Source: Clostridia bacterium
Lineage (GTDB): Bacteria; Bacillota; Clostridia; Christensenellales; Aristaeellaceae
DNA length: 6,919 bases
NCBI GenBank assembly: GCA_017412445.1
Contig: JAFPYA010000157.1
Location: forward strand, 1-6,919
Reading direction: 5' to 3'
The translations under genes were made by a program, and so were the position numbers. This document shows, in pieces, positions 5,528-6,919 of the stretch. Within the stretch, counting starts at the first letter, position 1. The number at the start of each line of letters is the position of its first letter. The notes below the pieces were generated by a model. It worked only from the letters and a program-made list of their open reading frames with translations, did no database searches and was not told the origin of the DNA.

Positions 5528-5571
5528 AAATCAGCCCGCGAGACATATAAATCTCACGGGCTGATTTTTTT
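5528..5571. terminator. Bidirectional intrinsic terminator between convergent genes
   Basis: The arms 5528-5543 and 5552-5567 pair over 16 positions with one mismatch (C5539 against A5556) around an 8-nt loop. The core is GC-rich (TCAGCCCG / CGGGCTGA). A run of seven T follows on the plus strand (5565-5571). On the minus strand the mismatch becomes a G-U pair and the tail is TTTGTT, a weaker but usable run. It lies 11 nt after the stop of the plus-strand gene and 9 nt beyond the stop of the convergent minus-strand gene, so it can end both transcripts. Confidence 0.92.
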
Positions 5572-5580
5572 GCGTTTCAA

Positions 5581-6894
5581 TTACGGCTTGGTGATGAGAT
5601 CCGCAAACTCCATCGCGCGTTCGAACAAGGCTTCATCGTCCGGCAAGGCATTCTCGGTATCGGCCTTGCCATACACGGCGATCATAGCGCACCTGTCGTC
5701 GCAGGTCTCCACGTACGTGTAGGAGTAGTTGGTGTAGGAGTCTATGTAGCTTATGCCGTAGCTGCTGTAAAGGCCTGTGTTCTGCAATGACTGGCTTCCG
5801 CCGCACAAGAAGTAGTACTTTATGCCGTTGGCTGTTACACCCTCGCGCTCGGTGTAATTCAGGGTGACGTTGCCTTCCTCGTCTGTCACTGTGTAGTTGT
5901 CCTTCGCGTTGTTCAGCAGCTCGGAGGCCTTGCCCTTTACTCCGGTTATGTACATGAAATAGATCGGATCGTCCTGCTTGCCGTCATATTTCCAGCCACT
6001 TTGCTTTTCGCCGTAGAGGCTGTAGTCCTCGTCCAGAGCGTATTTATCCGTGCCGGCGTAGTAGCCTACGACCGCGCTTTCGCCGCCCTCCTCGGCGGCT
6101 TCGACAGTAATTTCACTCGTTTCGACGTCATCGGGCTTTTCGGCGTAGATCAGGTCGGCAAACTCGCCGATGCGCTCAAGCATTGCTTCGGTGCCCGGCA
6201 GGTCGTTTTCGGTATCGCCCTTGGCATTGAGTACGACAACCGTATAGCCGCCCTCGCCGCTGTCTACGAACGCGTAGCCCTGCAGGGCATAATAGTCGGT
6301 GTACTGTATGCCGTAATAAATGTAGAGGTCGAGATACGGCATCTCGAATGATCTGCCCACAAACCAATAATATGTAAGGCCGTTGGCGTTCACTTTTTCG
6401 TCCGTCTCGCCGTTAAGCGTTCTCTCCTCGCCTTCGCCAGTGTAGCTGCTTTGCAGCACAGCGTCAAAGTCCGCCTTGATGTCGCCGGTCACGCCGTAAA
6501 CGCGCATAAAGAAGATAGGATCCGCCTTTTCGCCGGAGTACTTGAACTCGGCCTTGGGACTGCTTGCCAGTACCTTGTATTCGGGATCGCGCTCATATTT
6601 GTCCGTGCCGGCAAAATGGCCCGCGGAGTAATACTTGCCGCTCTTGTTTTCGGACATATCCACCGTGAGAGTGCCTTCCTCAGCGTGAACCTTCTTGCCA
6701 TCATAATAGTAGCGCCCCGTAAAGCTGAGTATGCCCTTTGAAAACAGCACGCCCAGCACAATCAGGGCCACGATTACCACGCAGGCGATTATCGTAAAGG
6801 GTTTACGCTTCTCCTTGGGCAAAAAAGAAAGTAATGAAGTGTCCTTTTCCTTTACCGGGTTGCGGGCATGTGTGCCCCTGCGATCTTTGCTCAT
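5581..6894 (-). CDS. Membrane-anchored protein with two tandem copies of an unrecognised domain
   Basis: A 437-aa protein. A basic cytoplasmic tail (1-32, with RKPF before the helix) leads to one transmembrane helix (about 33-51), with the rest outside the cell. After a short segment GRYYYDGKKVHAEE (60-73) come two homologous domains, about 90-254 and 275-437. Each opens with AGTDKY (95-100, 280-285), has DPIFFM / DPIYFM, then a GVxG turn, then NGLTYYW / NGIKYYF, then Tyr-rich strands, and ends with DTENxLP...LERxxEFADLI. The second copy carries Cys364, Cys398 and Cys402; the first has none. An acidic linker (255-273) joins them. No family is recognised. The start has AGAGGAA 7 nt upstream (complement of 6902-6908). 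Only 25 nt of its 5' side are visible, so no promoter can be judged. A surface ligand-binding or structural role is plausible but unproven. Confidence 0.85.
   Translation of the reverse strand: MSKDRRGTHARNPVKEKDTSLLSFLPKEKRKPFTIIACVVIVALIVLGVLFSKGILSFTGRYYYDGKKVHAEEGTLTVDMSENKSGKYYSAGHFAGTDKYERDPEYKVLASSPKAEFKYSGEKADPIFFMRVYGVTGDIKADFDAVLQSSYTGEGEERTLNGETDEKVNANGLTYYWFVGRSFEMPYLDLYIYYGIQYTDYYALQGYAFVDSGEGGYTVVVLNAKGDTENDLPGTEAMLERIGEFADLIYAEKPDDVETSEITVEAAEEGGESAVVGYYAGTDKYALDEDYSLYGEKQSGWKYDGKQDDPIYFMYITGVKGKASELLNNAKDNYTVTDEEGNVTLNYTEREGVTANGIKYYFLCGGSQSLQNTGLYSSYGISYIDSYTNYSYTYVETCDDRCAMIAVYGKADTENALPDDEALFERAMEFADLITKP
5584..6072 (-). repeat. Second (C-terminal) copy of the duplicated domain
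   Basis: Residues 275-437 of the minus-strand membrane protein. It shares with the first copy, in the same order, AGTDKY, DPI(Y/F)FM, ANG(I/L)(K/T)YY, a YGI-Y segment and the terminal DTEN-LP / EFADLI block. Similarity is still visible at DNA level near the domain ends (for example GGTATCGGCCTTGCC against GGTATCGCCCTTGGC), so this is a real internal duplication. This copy has three cysteines that the first lacks. Confidence 0.85.
6136..6627 (-). repeat. First (N-terminal) copy of the duplicated domain
   Basis: Residues about 90-253 of the minus-strand membrane protein, offset by 185 residues from the second copy at the AGTDKY motif. It has no cysteine and is more acidic in the middle (GEGEERTLNGETDEK). 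The copies are well diverged in the centre and best conserved at their first 10 and last 25 residues. Confidence 0.85.
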
Positions 6895-6919
6895 CTTGTC
6901 GTTCCTCTCTGTGTTAATA

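Noticed and set aside
6001..6741. Plus-strand frames of 116 and 96 codons opposite the duplicated-domain gene
   Set aside because: Both are antisense shadows, without ribosome binding sites or any family resemblance.
1..6919. CRISPR array, tRNA/rRNA, insertion sequence, attachment site or riboswitch
   Set aside because: No spaced direct repeats, no transposase or integrase, no cloverleaf or rRNA motif, and no known riboswitch core was seen in the short intergenic regions.

Overview
The window looks like chromosomal DNA of an anaerobic Firmicute of the class Clostridia, perhaps an uncultured gut-type lineage. The signs are strong GGAGG-type ribosome binding sites, tightly overlapping genes, a Gly/Ser-rich signal-anchored phosphodiester glycosidase, a histidine kinase with the FDRFYRADPSRS signature, and a small extracytoplasmic-function (ECF) sigma factor with a membrane partner. 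Base composition is somewhat above 50% G+C by eye, yet ATA is a very common isoleucine codon. The taxonomic placement is inference only.

Layout. At 1-97 (minus) is the N-terminus of a zinc-ribbon protein cut by the window edge, with a good sigma-A promoter. The divergent intergenic region (98-348) also holds a candidate ECF promoter pointing right. From 349 to 3893 (plus) lies a compact four-gene run: a membrane-anchored phosphodiester glycosidase (NAGPA domain), a 76-aa two-helix membrane protein, an OmpR-type response regulator and its histidine kinase. Three of the four genes touch or overlap. After 74 nt comes an ECF sigma gene (3968-4468), overlapped by a membrane protein (4458-5516) with a short cytoplasmic tail, one helix, a Pro/Thr linker, an H-x4-C...C-x2-C module and an unknown C-terminal domain. 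A bidirectional terminator (5528-5571) separates this from a convergent minus-strand gene (5581-6894) for a membrane-anchored protein made of two tandem copies of an unrecognised domain.

How they may work together. The locus reads as a cell-envelope module: a surface glycosidase, a two-component system and an ECF sigma/putative anti-sigma pair. Candidate ECF promoter motifs (AAC-N16/17-CGTC) lie before both the glycosidase and the sigma gene, which suggests one circuit with sigma autoregulation. The most unusual structure is a perfect 16-bp inverted repeat (3927-3942 / 3986-4001), extended by an inner stem, that surrounds the sigma start region. The candidate ECF start site would lie between its arms. 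Read-through RNA could therefore fold and hide the start, while RNA from the sigma's own promoter could not. This is a model from sequence, not a demonstrated mechanism.
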